NCBI RefSeq assembly: GCF_001314325.1
Contig: NZ_CP009429.1
Span: forward strand, 372,501-436,500
Reading direction: 5' to 3'
Origin: Sphingopyxis macrogoltabida
GTDB lineage: Bacteria; Pseudomonadota; Alphaproteobacteria; Sphingomonadales; Sphingomonadaceae
Length of the DNA stretch: 64,000 bases
Notes under the pieces: model-generated
The model's input: the letters and a program-made list of their open reading frames with translations, nothing else
Databases searched by the model: none
Told to the model about the DNA's origin: nothing
Position numbers and translations under genes: made by a program
In this document: in pieces, positions 25,109 through 33,352 of the stretch
Position numbering within the stretch: the stretch's first letter is position 1
Layout: every line of letters begins with the position of its first letter

Positions 25109-25968
25109 CCATCGAAACTCTCTCGACCAACCGCAGCCACGGCGGCACGCAGGGCGTCTACAAACACAAGAGCACGACGACCGGGACCGACATGACCTTT
25201 GCGGTCTTTGTTCCCGACCATGAAGAGGGCGCGAAGCTGCCGGTGCTCTGGTATCTGTCGGGGCTGACCTGCACCCACGCCAATGTGATGGAAAAGGGCG
25301 AGTATCGCGCTGCCTGCGCCGAGCATGGCATCATCTTTGTCGCGCCCGATACCAGCCCGCGCGGCCCAGCCTCTAACGGAGATGTCGTGCCCGACGATCC
25401 CGAAGCGGCGTGGGATTTCGGGCTGGGCGCCGGTTTCTACGTCGATGCGACCGAGGAACCCTGGGCGGCCAATTATCGCATGCGCAGCTATGTCGAGGAC
25501 GAGCTGCCGTCGCTGGTGCTGCGCGAATTCGCCGCCGCCGACATGACGCGGCAGGGGATCACCGGACACTCGATGGGCGGGCACGGTGCGCTGACGGTCG
25601 CCTTGCGCACCCCCGACCGTTTCAAGTCGGTGTCGGCCTTCTCGCCGATCGTCGCGCCGCTGCAATGCCCGTGGGGCGAAAAGGCGCTGGGCAATTATTT
25701 GGGCGACGACCGCGAGGCATGGCGCGTTTACGACGCCTGCGCGCTGATCGAGGGCGGGGCGCGGGTGCCCGACCTGCTCGTCGATCAGGGCGCCGCCGAT
25801 AATTTCCTTGCCGAGCAACTGAAGACCGAGCTGCTGGTCGAGGCGTGCGAGCGTGCGGGGCAGAAGGCCGAAATCCGCATGCAGCGGGGGTACGACCACA
25901 GCTATTATTTCATCTCGACCTTCCTCGGCGAGCATGTCGCCTGGCATGCGGCGCGGCTGAAGGCGTAA
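25105..25968 (+). CDS. frmB: S-formylglutathione hydrolase
   Basis: A 287-residue alpha/beta hydrolase (esterase D family) that splits S-formylglutathione into formate and glutathione, completing the pathway begun by the dehydrogenase at 22113. The nucleophile serine is in G-H-S-M-G-G-H-G-A-L, the oxyanion region in W-Y-L-S-G-L-T-C-T-H, and a catalytic Asp and His lie near the C terminus (D-Q-G-A-A-D and Y-D-H-S-Y-Y). It is the last gene of the operon; a perfect 25-base inverted repeat follows immediately. Confidence 0.96.
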   Translation: MTIETLSTNRSHGGTQGVYKHKSTTTGTDMTFAVFVPDHEEGAKLPVLWYLSGLTCTHANVMEKGEYRAACAEHGIIFVAPDTSPRGPASNGDVVPDDPEAAWDFGLGAGFYVDATEEPWAANYRMRSYVEDELPSLVLREFAAADMTRQGITGHSMGGHGALTVALRTPDRFKSVSAFSPIVAPLQCPWGEKALGNYLGDDREAWRVYDACALIEGGARVPDLLVDQGAADNFLAEQLKTELLVEACERAGQKAEIRMQRGYDHSYYFISTFLGEHVAWHAARLKA

Positions 25969-26059
25969 CGTCGCCCCCGCGCAGGCGGGGGCCGTTGTCG
26001 GCCTTTTCCTACATCGCCGCGTAAACCCTCCAGCGGCCCCCGCCTGCGCGGGGGCGACG
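25969..26059. terminator. Perfect 25-base inverted repeat between convergent genes
   Basis: Arms at 25969-25993 and 26035-26059 are exactly complementary over 25 bases and begin right after the frmB stop and right before the stop of the oxidoreductase on the other strand. The position suggests bidirectional termination; the arms (cgtcgcccccgcgcaggcgg core) also look like a dispersed repeat. Confidence 0.6.
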
Positions 26060-26060
26060 G

Positions 26061-27047
26061 TCAGGCGTGCTCGGGAATCAGCAACGTCGACCCCGTCGTG
26101 CGTCCGGCCTGCAGATCGGCATGCGCGCGCGCCGCATCTTCGAGCGAATAGCGCTGGCCGACGGTGACCTTCACCGCGCCCGATGCGATCATCTCGAACA
26201 CCCGGTCGGCACCCGCGGCGCGTTCGCCGGGCAGGTGGTAATAATCGAACAGCGTCGGCCGGGTGACGAACTGCGAGCCATGCTGGGCGAGGATGCCGAG
26301 GTTGACGCCGGTCACCGGGCCGCCGGCATTGCCATAGCTGACGATCAGCCCGCGCCGCGCGGTGGCTTTCAGCGACACATCCCATGTCGCCATGCCGATG
26401 CCGTCGAAGGTCACGGGAACGCCCTGACCATCGGTGATCTCGCGGACATGCGCCGCGACGTCGTCGCTTTTGTACATCAGCACATGATCGGCGCCGGCTT
26501 CGCGTGCGGCATGCGCCTTGGCTTCGGTGCTGACGGTGCCGATCACCGTCGCGCCGACCGCCTTCAGCCACTGGACGAGGATCAGCCCGACACCGCCCGC
26601 TGCGGCATGGACGAGCACCGGCCAGCCGGCCTCGACCTTGGCGCAGCGTTCGACGAGCATCTCGACCGTGCACGCCTTGAGCAGCGCTGCGGCCGCGGTT
26701 TCGTCGTCGATGGTCGCGGGCAGCTTGAACAGCGACGCCGCGCCGACAAGCCTTGCGCTGGCATAGGCGGAGCGTTCGGGGCCGAAGGTCGCGGCGCGGT
26801 CGCCGGGGCGGAGGCCATGGACGCCTTCGCCGACGGCCATGATCTCGCCCGCCGATTCGACCCCGAGGCCGCTCGGCAGCGGCACAGGGTAAGTTCCGTC
26901 GCGGTGATAGGTATCGAGATAGTTGAGGCCGACCGCCGTCTGGCGGAGCAGCACCTGCCCGGGACCGGGCGCGCCGAGCGTGACCTCGCGCCAGTCGATG
27001 ACCTCGGGTCCACCCTGGCTTTCGATAAAGGCTTCGATCGCTTTCAT
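26061..27047 (-). CDS. qor: Zinc-free quinone oxidoreductase (MDR superfamily)
   Basis: A 328-residue MDR protein with the QOR pattern: N-Y-L-D-T-Y near residue 45, then P-L-P-S-G-L-G-V-E-S-A-G, and the NADPH loop A-A-A-G-G-V-G-L-I. No zinc ligands are present. Such enzymes reduce quinones by one electron or act on enones with NADPH. ATG 27047 is preceded by AGGAG; the frame runs further upstream without a better start. It is a different branch from the MDR protein at 6306-7304. Confidence 0.88.
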   Translation of the reverse strand: MKAIEAFIESQGGPEVIDWREVTLGAPGPGQVLLRQTAVGLNYLDTYHRDGTYPVPLPSGLGVESAGEIMAVGEGVHGLRPGDRAATFGPERSAYASARLVGAASLFKLPATIDDETAAAALLKACTVEMLVERCAKVEAGWPVLVHAAAGGVGLILVQWLKAVGATVIGTVSTEAKAHAAREAGADHVLMYKSDDVAAHVREITDGQGVPVTFDGIGMATWDVSLKATARRGLIVSYGNAGGPVTGVNLGILAQHGSQFVTRPTLFDYYHLPGERAAGADRVFEMIASGAVKVTVGQRYSLEDAARAHADLQAGRTTGSTLLIPEHA

Positions 27048-27149
27048 GCGCGCGCTCCTGCTGTCCGATCCATCTGGTGGGCCGGGCAGGGGAGTGCAAG
27101 GGTTACGCGATGAAAGCCCCTCCCCGAAGGGAGGAGGTGATATCATGCC

Positions 27150-28970
27150 TTATTTCGGGCGGCGCGGGCTGCGCTGGCCATAAGGCTTGGGCTTGTAGCG
27201 TTCGTTCTTGTCACGCGGTCCGCCGGGCGCGCGGGGGCCGCGCGGGCCATCGTGACGCGCTCCGCCCTTCGGACCACCCTTGTCGCGGCGCGGCGGATAG
27301 GTGGGGCCGTCGGGTGCGGGGGTGATCGCGACGCCGCTGTCGTCCTCGCCATCGGCATTGGCGCTGCGCTGCACGGCTTCCATGAAACGGTCGGCGATGC
27401 CGCGCGGGATGTTGAACATCGTTTCCTTGGGACCGATGCGGATCGCGCCGATCTCGTTCTTGCTCACATGGCCGCGGCGACACAGCAGCGGCAGGATCCA
27501 GCGCGGATCGGCGTTCTGGTGGCGGCCGATATTGAGCCGGAACCAGACGCTGTCCTCGAAGCCTTCGCGGCGGTCGGCGCTGCCGCGTCCGCCCCGATCG
27601 TCATGCTGCCGTTCGAACCGCTCGCCGCGCTCACCGCGTTCGGGCCGCTCGCGGCCGCGCGGGCTATTGTCGAGCAGGTCCTCGGGCGGCGGCATCAGCG
27701 CGCGGTGCGCGCGGACGAGCGAGGCGGCGATATCTTCGGGCGTGCGCTCGGCCATCAGGCGCTCGGCGAGTTCAAGATCTTCGGGCTCATGCTCGACGGG
27801 CGCGAGCAGTTTCTCGATCAGCCGTTCCTGATCCTTCTCCCGGACGTCGGCGGCCGTCGGGGCTTCCATCCACTCGGCGTTGATGCGCGCGCCGCGCAGC
27901 ATCCCGTCGACGCGGCGGCGGCGCGGATAGGGGACGATGAGCACGGCAGTGCCCTTTTTGCCGGCGCGGCCGGTGCGGCCCGACCGGTGCTGGAGTGCTT
28001 CGGCATCGCGCGGGATTTCGACATGGATGACGAGGCTGAGCGTCGGCAGGTCGATGCCGCGCGCCGCGACGTCGGTTGCGACGCAGACACGCGCGCGTCG
28101 ATCGCGGAGCGCTTGCAGCGCATGGTTGCGTTCGTTCTGGCTGTGCTCGCCCGACAGCGCAACGGCAGCGAAACCGCGCTCGACGAGGCTGGCGTGGAGG
28201 CGGCGGACATTGTCGCGCGTTGCGCAGAACAGCATCGCGGTCTCGGCTTCGTGGAGGCGGAGCAGGTTGATGACGGCGCCTTCGATGTCGGCGGGGGCGA
28301 CGGTTACGACCTGATAGGTGATGTCGCCATGGCCGCGATCTTCGCCGACGGTCGAGATGCGCAGCGCATCGCGCTGGTAGCGTTTGGCGAGCTGGACAAT
28401 CGGCTTCGGCAGCGTCGCCGAGAACAACAGCGTGCGGCGCGTTTCCGGGGTGCCGTCGAGGATTTCCTCGAGGTCGTCGCGAAAGCCCATGTCGAGCATC
28501 TCGTCGGCTTCGTCGAGCACCGCCACGCGCAGCGCCGAGAGGTCGAGCGCGCCGCGTTCGAGATGGTCGCGCAGGCGGCCCGGCGTGCCGACGACGATCT
28601 GCACGCCCTGATTTAGCGCGCGGCGTTCCTTGCTGGCGTCCATGCCGCCGACGCAGGTCGCGATGCGTGCGCCGGCCTTGCCATAGAGCCAGCCGAGTTC
28701 GCGGCTGACCTGCAAGGCCAGTTCGCGCGTCGGTGCGACGATCAGCGCGAGCGGCGAGGTGGCGAAGGGGAGGCGGCCATCCTCGATGAGCTGATCGGCC
28801 ATCGCGAGGCCGAAGGCGACAGTCTTGCCCGAGCCGGTCTGCGCAGAGACGAGCAGGTCGCGGTCCTTGGCCTCGGCTTCGGTGACATGCGTCTGGACGG
28901 GGGTGAGCGCTTCATAGCCGCGCGCGGTGAGGGCGTCCGCAAGGACGGGCGAGAGGTGTTCGAAAGGCAT
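27150..28970 (-). CDS. DEAD-box RNA helicase with DbpA-type C-terminal domain
   Basis: A 606-residue helicase. The core shows A-Q-T-G-S-G-K-T (Walker A), P-T-R-E-L, D-E-A-D with E-M-L, S-A-T, and H-R-S-G-R-T-G-R-A-G. After an arginine/glycine/glutamate-rich linker (about residues 430-480) comes a DbpA-like RNA-binding domain, then a basic Arg/Lys/Gly/Pro tail, the layout of DeaD/CsdA helicases that remodel rRNA and mRNA, often in the cold. ATG 28970 was used, as homology begins at that point. Its 3' end lies about 100 bases from the qor start. Confidence 0.93.
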   Translation of the reverse strand: MPFEHLSPVLADALTARGYEALTPVQTHVTEAEAKDRDLLVSAQTGSGKTVAFGLAMADQLIEDGRLPFATSPLALIVAPTRELALQVSRELGWLYGKAGARIATCVGGMDASKERRALNQGVQIVVGTPGRLRDHLERGALDLSALRVAVLDEADEMLDMGFRDDLEEILDGTPETRRTLLFSATLPKPIVQLAKRYQRDALRISTVGEDRGHGDITYQVVTVAPADIEGAVINLLRLHEAETAMLFCATRDNVRRLHASLVERGFAAVALSGEHSQNERNHALQALRDRRARVCVATDVAARGIDLPTLSLVIHVEIPRDAEALQHRSGRTGRAGKKGTAVLIVPYPRRRRVDGMLRGARINAEWMEAPTAADVREKDQERLIEKLLAPVEHEPEDLELAERLMAERTPEDIAASLVRAHRALMPPPEDLLDNSPRGRERPERGERGERFERQHDDRGGRGSADRREGFEDSVWFRLNIGRHQNADPRWILPLLCRRGHVSKNEIGAIRIGPKETMFNIPRGIADRFMEAVQRSANADGEDDSGVAITPAPDGPTYPPRRDKGGPKGGARHDGPRGPRAPGGPRDKNERYKPKPYGQRSPRRPK

Positions 28971-29118
28971 TTTGTTCTTCTTATCCTGTGCGGCAAAGTC
29001 GCCGTCGTCTGGTTCTTCGCCGCCCGGGATTCGATTCAGGTCTGATACCCGAGTCCGAACAATTGGGTCGTGGATGCTGAAACCTGTCCAGCATGACGAG
29101 GAATTATCTGGGTTTTTC

Positions 29119-30291
29119 CTAAAGGGCTTGGCCCGCCGCGTGTCCGCTGGCCCATGCCCATTGAAAATTATAGCCGCCCAGCCACCCGGTGACATCCACG
29201 GCTTCGCCGACCGCATAGAGCCCCGGAACGCTTTTGGCCATCATTGTTTGCGATGACAGGTTTGCGGTCGAAATTCCGCCGACGGTGACCTCGGCCTTGG
29301 CGAAGCCCTCGGTGCCGTTGGGATGAAAGGGCCAGCGCGAAAGCCGGGCTTCGGCCTCGGCGAGCTTGCGATCGGTGAGCGCGCCGAGTTCGCCGGGCAG
29401 CGCGAGGCGGTCGGCAAGGGTTTGCGCGAGGCGATCGGGGAGGGCGAGCACCGAGGCGAGCGTCGCGCGCGGACGATTGTGCTTCGCTTCGGTCAGCCAG
29501 CCTTGCGGTGCGTCGGGCAGGAAGTCGATCGTCACCGGCTCGCCGTGGCGCCAATAGCTGCTGATCTGGAGAATGGCCGGGCCGGAGAGACCCTTGTGGG
29601 TGAAGAGCGCGGCTTCGCGAAAGGCCGCCTTGCCGGCGCGCGCCTCGACCGGCGTGGCGACGCCCGAGAGGTCGCGGAACAGCACATCGTCGCCGCCCAA
29701 TGTCAACGGGACGAGCGCGGGGCGCGGTTCGACGACCTTGAGCCCGAACTGGCGGGCGAGGTCGTAGGCGAAGCCGGTCGCGCCCATCTTCGGGATCGAC
29801 GGGCCGCCGGTTGCGATGACGAGATTGGGGGCGATGAAATCCTGCCCGCCGAAAGTGACGCGGAACGCGCCGTCGGCGTGCGTTACCGTGCGCACCGGCT
29901 GGCCGCAGCGGATGTCGACGCTGCCCTTCGCGCATTCTTCCAGCAGCATCGCGACAATCTGTTTCGCTGAGCCGTCGCAGAAGAGCTGGCCCAGCGTCTT
30001 TTCGTGATGCGCAATGCCATAGGCGTTCACCAGCGCAAGGAAGTCGGCGGACGTGTAGCGCGCGAGCGCCGATTTCGCGAAATGCGGGTTGGCCGAGAGG
30101 AAGCGGTCGGGGCTGGTGTGGATGTTGGTGAAGTTGCAGCGCCCGCCGCCCGAGATCAGGATCTTCTTGCCGACCTGTTCCGCATGGTCGAGCAGCAGGA
30201 CACGCTTCCCCCTTTGCCCCGCGACCGCGGCGCACATCAGCCCCGCCGCGCCGGCACCCAGCACGATGACATCATAATCGGGGGCGGTCAT
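29119..30291 (-). CDS. HI0933/YhiN (BaiN)-family flavoprotein
   Basis: A 390-residue FAD-binding protein of the aminoacetone oxidase/BaiN-like family. The dinucleotide motif G-A-G-A-A-G-L-M is at residues 12-19, followed by K-K-I-L-I-S-G-G-G-R-C-N-F-T-N (family signature), and a C-terminal G-E-A-V-D-V-T-G-W-L-G-G-Y-N-F-Q-W-A. The physiological reaction is uncertain across the family. It is followed on the same strand, with six bases spacing on its upstream side, by the two small regulatory genes at 30298-30950, suggesting one transcript. Confidence 0.9.
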   Translation of the reverse strand: MTAPDYDVIVLGAGAAGLMCAAVAGQRGKRVLLLDHAEQVGKKILISGGGRCNFTNIHTSPDRFLSANPHFAKSALARYTSADFLALVNAYGIAHHEKTLGQLFCDGSAKQIVAMLLEECAKGSVDIRCGQPVRTVTHADGAFRVTFGGQDFIAPNLVIATGGPSIPKMGATGFAYDLARQFGLKVVEPRPALVPLTLGGDDVLFRDLSGVATPVEARAGKAAFREAALFTHKGLSGPAILQISSYWRHGEPVTIDFLPDAPQGWLTEAKHNRPRATLASVLALPDRLAQTLADRLALPGELGALTDRKLAEAEARLSRWPFHPNGTEGFAKAEVTVGGISTANLSSQTMMAKSVPGLYAVGEAVDVTGWLGGYNFQWAWASGHAAGQAL

Positions 30292-30297
30292 GCGCGC

Positions 30298-30477
30298 CTA
30301 GTGCAGCTTCGCGATCGACAGGCCGTCGGCCTTGGCGCGAACCTTCACCGATTCCTCGCTACGCGTCAGCGCCTTGGCGATCGCTTTCAGCGCCATGCCC
30401 TTTTTGGCGAGCGTGTGCAGCTTGTCGATTTCCGCGGCGGTCCACGGCTGTTTGTGGCGTTCGAATTTGTCTTTCAT
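30298..30477 (-). CDS. Small SANT/Myb-like helix-turn-helix protein (59 residues)
   Basis: A short gene encoding 59 residues: a basic start, then W-T-A-A-E-I-D-K-L-H-T-L-A-K-K-G, and A-I-A-K-A-L-T-R-S-E-E-S-V-K-V-R-A, which reads as a SANT/Myb-type or GcrA-like helix-turn-helix. The ATG overlaps the stop of the GreB-like gene in an ATGA, so the two are coupled. The stop lies six bases before the flavoprotein start. It is probably a small DNA-binding or DNA-linked regulator; the target is unknown. Confidence 0.75.
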   Translation of the reverse strand: MKDKFERHKQPWTAAEIDKLHTLAKKGMALKAIAKALTRSEESVKVRAKADGLSIAKLH

Positions 30478-30950
30478 GCCTGTACCTCCGGGTCGGCCCG
30501 CGTCGCGACGATCTCGATCGCATCCTCGCGGCCCTGATATTCGAGCGTCTCGCCCACCTCGGCGCTCATCAGCGCGCGGGCGAGCGGGGCGGAAAAGGCG
30601 ATGTGGCTGCGCGCCGGATCGGCTTCGTCATGGCCGACGACGGTCAGGCTGCGTTCGCCGCCGTTCAGCGTGAAGGTCACGCGGCTGCCGATCGCCACCA
30701 CCGCGTCGCCGGGCGCCGGCTGCACCTCCGCGGTCGCGTGGCGGGTGTGGAAATAGCGCAGGCGGCGCTGGAGCTTCTTGCGCTCCTCCTCGGCTTCGGT
30801 GGCGGCAACGGCGGCCTCGATACGCGCGACCTCCTCGCCGAGCAGGCGCAGCCCGCGCGGGGTCACCAGATTCGGGCCGACCGGGATCGGCAGCTCGAAC
30901 TCGGGTTCCTTATGCTCGTCGTCGCTCTCGCGGCGAAAGGCTACGCTCAT
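30474..30950 (-). CDS. GreB-like transcription factor with shortened coiled coil
   Basis: A 158-residue protein whose C-terminal domain matches GreB closely (V-T-F-T-L-N-G-G-E-R, V-V-G-H-D-E-A-D, S-A-P-L-A-R-A-L-M-S-A-E-V-G). The N-terminal coiled coil, counted from L-V-T-P-R-G to R-R-L-R-Y-F, is about 40 residues, about 21 shorter than in GreB. The lost part contains the tip loop with the two acidic residues that promote RNA cleavage by RNA polymerase. It may therefore bind polymerase as an inhibitor or antagonist (as Gfh or Rnk do) instead of rescuing backtracked complexes. ATG 30950 is taken; the open frame upstream is unlike Gre. Confidence 0.82.
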   Translation of the reverse strand: MSVAFRRESDDEHKEPEFELPIPVGPNLVTPRGLRLLGEEVARIEAAVAATEAEEERKKLQRRLRYFHTRHATAEVQPAPGDAVVAIGSRVTFTLNGGERSLTVVGHDEADPARSHIAFSAPLARALMSAEVGETLEYQGREDAIEIVATRADPEVQA

Positions 30951-31049
30951 GACCGGGCTTTCAGGCTGGAAAAGGGGAAAGATGGGCGCGACGGGCGGCG
31001 CTGTCCACCCCTCTGGCCCGCGAAGGTGGCGACAAGAAGGCAGCGCGGC

Positions 31050-31078
31050 TGGACAGCATTTCCCATGTGTGTTATATA
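31050..31078 (+). promoter_or_regulatory. Predicted sigma-70 promoter of the DUF2807 pair
   Basis: TGGACA (31050-31055) and TATATA (31073-31078) are separated by exactly 17 bases, 35 bases before the lipoprotein start. This is the strongest -35/-10 match seen in the window. Confidence 0.6.
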
Positions 31079-31113
31079 GGCAATACACAAAGGAAATTTT
31101 GCGGAGATTTGCG

Positions 31114-31890
31114 ATGCGTAACCGGACGATGGCGATTTTGCCGCTGGCCCTGACCCTGCCCCTGACCCTGATCGTCACGGGCTGCAGCGGCGCCGGCAAT
31201 GACGGCAAGCGGCAGGAGGGTAGCCCGACGGCCGGGCCGGCCGACCCCGGGCCGGTCACGACGCAAAATTATTCGCTGACCGGTTTTACCGGGGTCGAAG
31301 TCGCGGGCCCCGACGACGTCACCATCCGTCAGGGCGACGCCTTCTCGATCAGCGCGAAGGGGCCGAAGGCGATCCTCGACCGGCTGGAGATCAAGCTCGA
31401 CGGCACGACGCTGGTGATCGGGCGCAAGCGCGAAGGCTTCAGCTTTTCGAGCCGCGACGACGACGATGTCGACATCGCGATCACGATGCCGAAGCTGGAC
31501 GGCGTCCGGCTGACCGGATCGGGATCGATCGACGCCGACACGATCGACGGCGATGCGGTGAAGGCGGTGCTTACCGGATCGGGTGACCTCAAGGTCGGGA
31601 AACTCACCGGCAAAAGCGCCAAGCTGACCCTGTCGGGTTCGGGCGATATCGAGGTCGGCAGCGGGACGATCGGGTCGGGTGACGTGAGCATTACCGGATC
31701 GGGCGATATCGACGCCGAGGGGCTTGTCGCGGATACGCTCGATATCTCGATCGCGGGATCGGGCAGCGTCGACGCGCAGGCGACCGGCAGCGCCGATATC
31801 AGCATCCTCGGGTCGGGCGACGTCAAGCTGCGCGGCGGTGCGACCTGCAAGACAAGCCAGATCGGATCGGGCACCGCGACCTGCACCTGA
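31114..31890 (+). CDS. DUF2807 (GIN-domain) lipoprotein
   Basis: A 258-residue exported protein. Its signal peptide ends in the lipobox I-V-T-G-C, so the mature protein is lipid-anchored. The body is a repetitive beta-helix-like DUF2807 domain with G-S-G-D/S-I-D/V-x units recurring roughly every 15-20 residues. A cysteine pair near the C terminus (C-K-T-S-Q-I then T-A-T-C-T) could form a disulfide. Family members are putative surface or periplasmic adhesin-like proteins of unknown role. A paralogue follows 43 bases downstream, so the two form an operon. Confidence 0.85.
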   Translation: MRNRTMAILPLALTLPLTLIVTGCSGAGNDGKRQEGSPTAGPADPGPVTTQNYSLTGFTGVEVAGPDDVTIRQGDAFSISAKGPKAILDRLEIKLDGTTLVIGRKREGFSFSSRDDDDVDIAITMPKLDGVRLTGSGSIDADTIDGDAVKAVLTGSGDLKVGKLTGKSAKLTLSGSGDIEVGSGTIGSGDVSITGSGDIDAEGLVADTLDISIAGSGSVDAQATGSADISILGSGDVKLRGGATCKTSQIGSGTATCT

Positions 31891-31933
31891 CGGAGCGCTG
31901 GTGCGGCCCACGCGAACGGGCTAGGACGGCAGC

Positions 31934-32641
31934 ATGACCCTGACGATGCGATGGGCCGCGCTGACGGCCGCCGTCCTCCTTGCTGTTCCCGCTTCGGCGG
32001 CGGAAAAGCGCTATGGTCTCACCAGCTTCGAGGCGATCGAGGTCAATGCCGACGTTGCGGTCGAGGTGACGACGCGCGCGCCGGTCAGCGCGGTGGCGAG
32101 CGGATCGCAGCAGGCGCTCGACCGCCTGACGCTCGAAACGCGCGACGGCAAGCTGGTCATCGGGCAAAAGCAGTTCGCCGGCGATGACAAGCGCCGCTCG
32201 CCCGAGGGCGCGGTGACGGTTCGCGTCAACGCCGCGAACCTGCGCACCGCGATGCTCGGCGGTGCGGGATCGCTGCGGATCGACAAGTTGAAGGGTGCGC
32301 GCGTGATGATCGGGCTGCGCGGGCCGGGACAGGTCATGGTGGGCGAGGTCGACGCCGACCGGCTGTCGGTCGCGATGGTCGGCAACGGATCGATGACGCT
32401 CGGCGGCCGCGCCAAGCAGGCGCAGATGACGCTGTCGGGCGCCGGGGCGGTCGATGCCGGCAAGCTCGCGGTCGACGAACTGATCAGCGACAGCGAAGGC
32501 GCCGGCGATCATGTGCTGAACGCGGTCAAGACCGCCGCGATCACGACGCGCGGCATCGGCAAGACAGTCGTGCTCGGCCGGCCCGCGTGCACGGTGCGTA
32601 ACGTCGGCAGCGGGTCGGTAACCTGCGGACCGGGGAAATAG
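31934..32641 (+). CDS. DUF2807 (GIN-domain) periplasmic protein, paralogue
   Basis: A 235-residue protein with an ordinary signal peptide (residues 1-22, ending A-S-A-A) and no lipobox cysteine, so it should be soluble or surface-located. It has the same beta-helical DUF2807 body and the same C-terminal pair of cysteines around G-S-G-S-V (C-T-V-R-N-V ... V-T-C). The GSG repeats are much weaker than in the upstream lipoprotein, which suggests an ancient duplication with one anchored and one released copy. Confidence 0.85.
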   Translation: MTLTMRWAALTAAVLLAVPASAAEKRYGLTSFEAIEVNADVAVEVTTRAPVSAVASGSQQALDRLTLETRDGKLVIGQKQFAGDDKRRSPEGAVTVRVNAANLRTAMLGGAGSLRIDKLKGARVMIGLRGPGQVMVGEVDADRLSVAMVGNGSMTLGGRAKQAQMTLSGAGAVDAGKLAVDELISDSEGAGDHVLNAVKTAAITTRGIGKTVVLGRPACTVRNVGSGSVTCGPGK

Positions 32642-32688
32642 GTTCGGTCGAGGGGCCGGTAGCGACCGAAAGCGGACACGTCCCTCTT

Positions 32689-32778
32689 CGTCCCCCCGGG
32701 CTTGACCCGGGACCCGCCTTCCTTCTTTCGACGCAGGATCAAAGAAAAGGCAGGCCCCGGGTCAAGCCCGGGGGGACG
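32689..32778. repeat. GC-rich variant of the palindromic element
   Basis: Inverted arms of about 23 bases (first arm starts cgtccccccgggcttgac, second ends gtcaagcccggggggacg) follow the second DUF2807 gene, in the space before the convergent doxX gene. The core differs from the cgtcatcccggac copies but the architecture is the same. Confidence 0.7.
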
Positions 32779-32836
32779 ATCATGTATGACGCAGCGTCCG
32801 CTTGCTGCGCCGAAGCCGACCGGGAAAACCGCGATC

Positions 32837-33214
32837 CTACTTCCTCGCGCCCTCGACGCTCCAGATGCCGGCGCCGTGCGTTGCGATGAACAGGAAGATG
32901 AAGCAATAAAGCGCGATCGTCTCGCCGCCGTTGGCGATCGGGAAGGCGCCCTGGCTGCCGTGCGCGATCCAATAGCCGACCGCGGACATGCCGCTGGCGA
33001 GGAAGGCCGCCGGGCGTGTGAACAGGCCGATGACGATTAATCCCCCCGCGACCAGCTCGATCGCCCCCGCCGCATAGAGCATCGGGTTGAGCGGCATCGG
33101 GAAAGCCACCGGAAAATTGAAGAATTTCTGTACGCCATGCGCCAGGAACAGCAGTCCGGCGACGATGCGCAGCAGGGCGTAGGCCTGTGCGCCATAACCA
33201 TCGAGAAATTTCAT
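32837..33214 (-). CDS. DoxX-family membrane protein
   Basis: A 125-residue inner-membrane protein with four hydrophobic segments and the DoxX motif A-L-L-R-I-V-A-G-L-L-F-L-A-H-G-V-Q-K near residue 13. The family has been linked to redox stress and quinone or thiol metabolism, but no clear reaction is known. It is divergent from the ECF41 operon, whose promoter starts about 80 bases away. Confidence 0.88.
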   Translation of the reverse strand: MKFLDGYGAQAYALLRIVAGLLFLAHGVQKFFNFPVAFPMPLNPMLYAAGAIELVAGGLIVIGLFTRPAAFLASGMSAVGYWIAHGSQGAFPIANGGETIALYCFIFLFIATHGAGIWSVEGARK

Positions 33215-33293
33215 GATCGCTCCCCCTCATTCCGGTTGTCGAGACGGGCAGGCTAACGAAATTTTCGGCGAAGGCGAATTTTTTCGCGGCCCA

Positions 33294-33320
33294 TGTCACA
33301 TCGGCCGATCCTGTCTCGTC
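33294..33320 (+). promoter_or_regulatory. ECF41-type promoter (TGTCACA-N16-CGTC)
   Basis: TGTCACA at 33294-33300 is followed after exactly 16 bases by CGTC at 33317-33320. This matches perfectly the -35/-10 pair described for ECF41 sigma factors, and lies 33 bases upstream of the partner gene that precedes the ECF41 gene. The operon is therefore expected to be autoregulated. Confidence 0.85.
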
Positions 33321-33352
33321 ATGTCTGCACAACCCTAGCAAAGGAGCATGAC

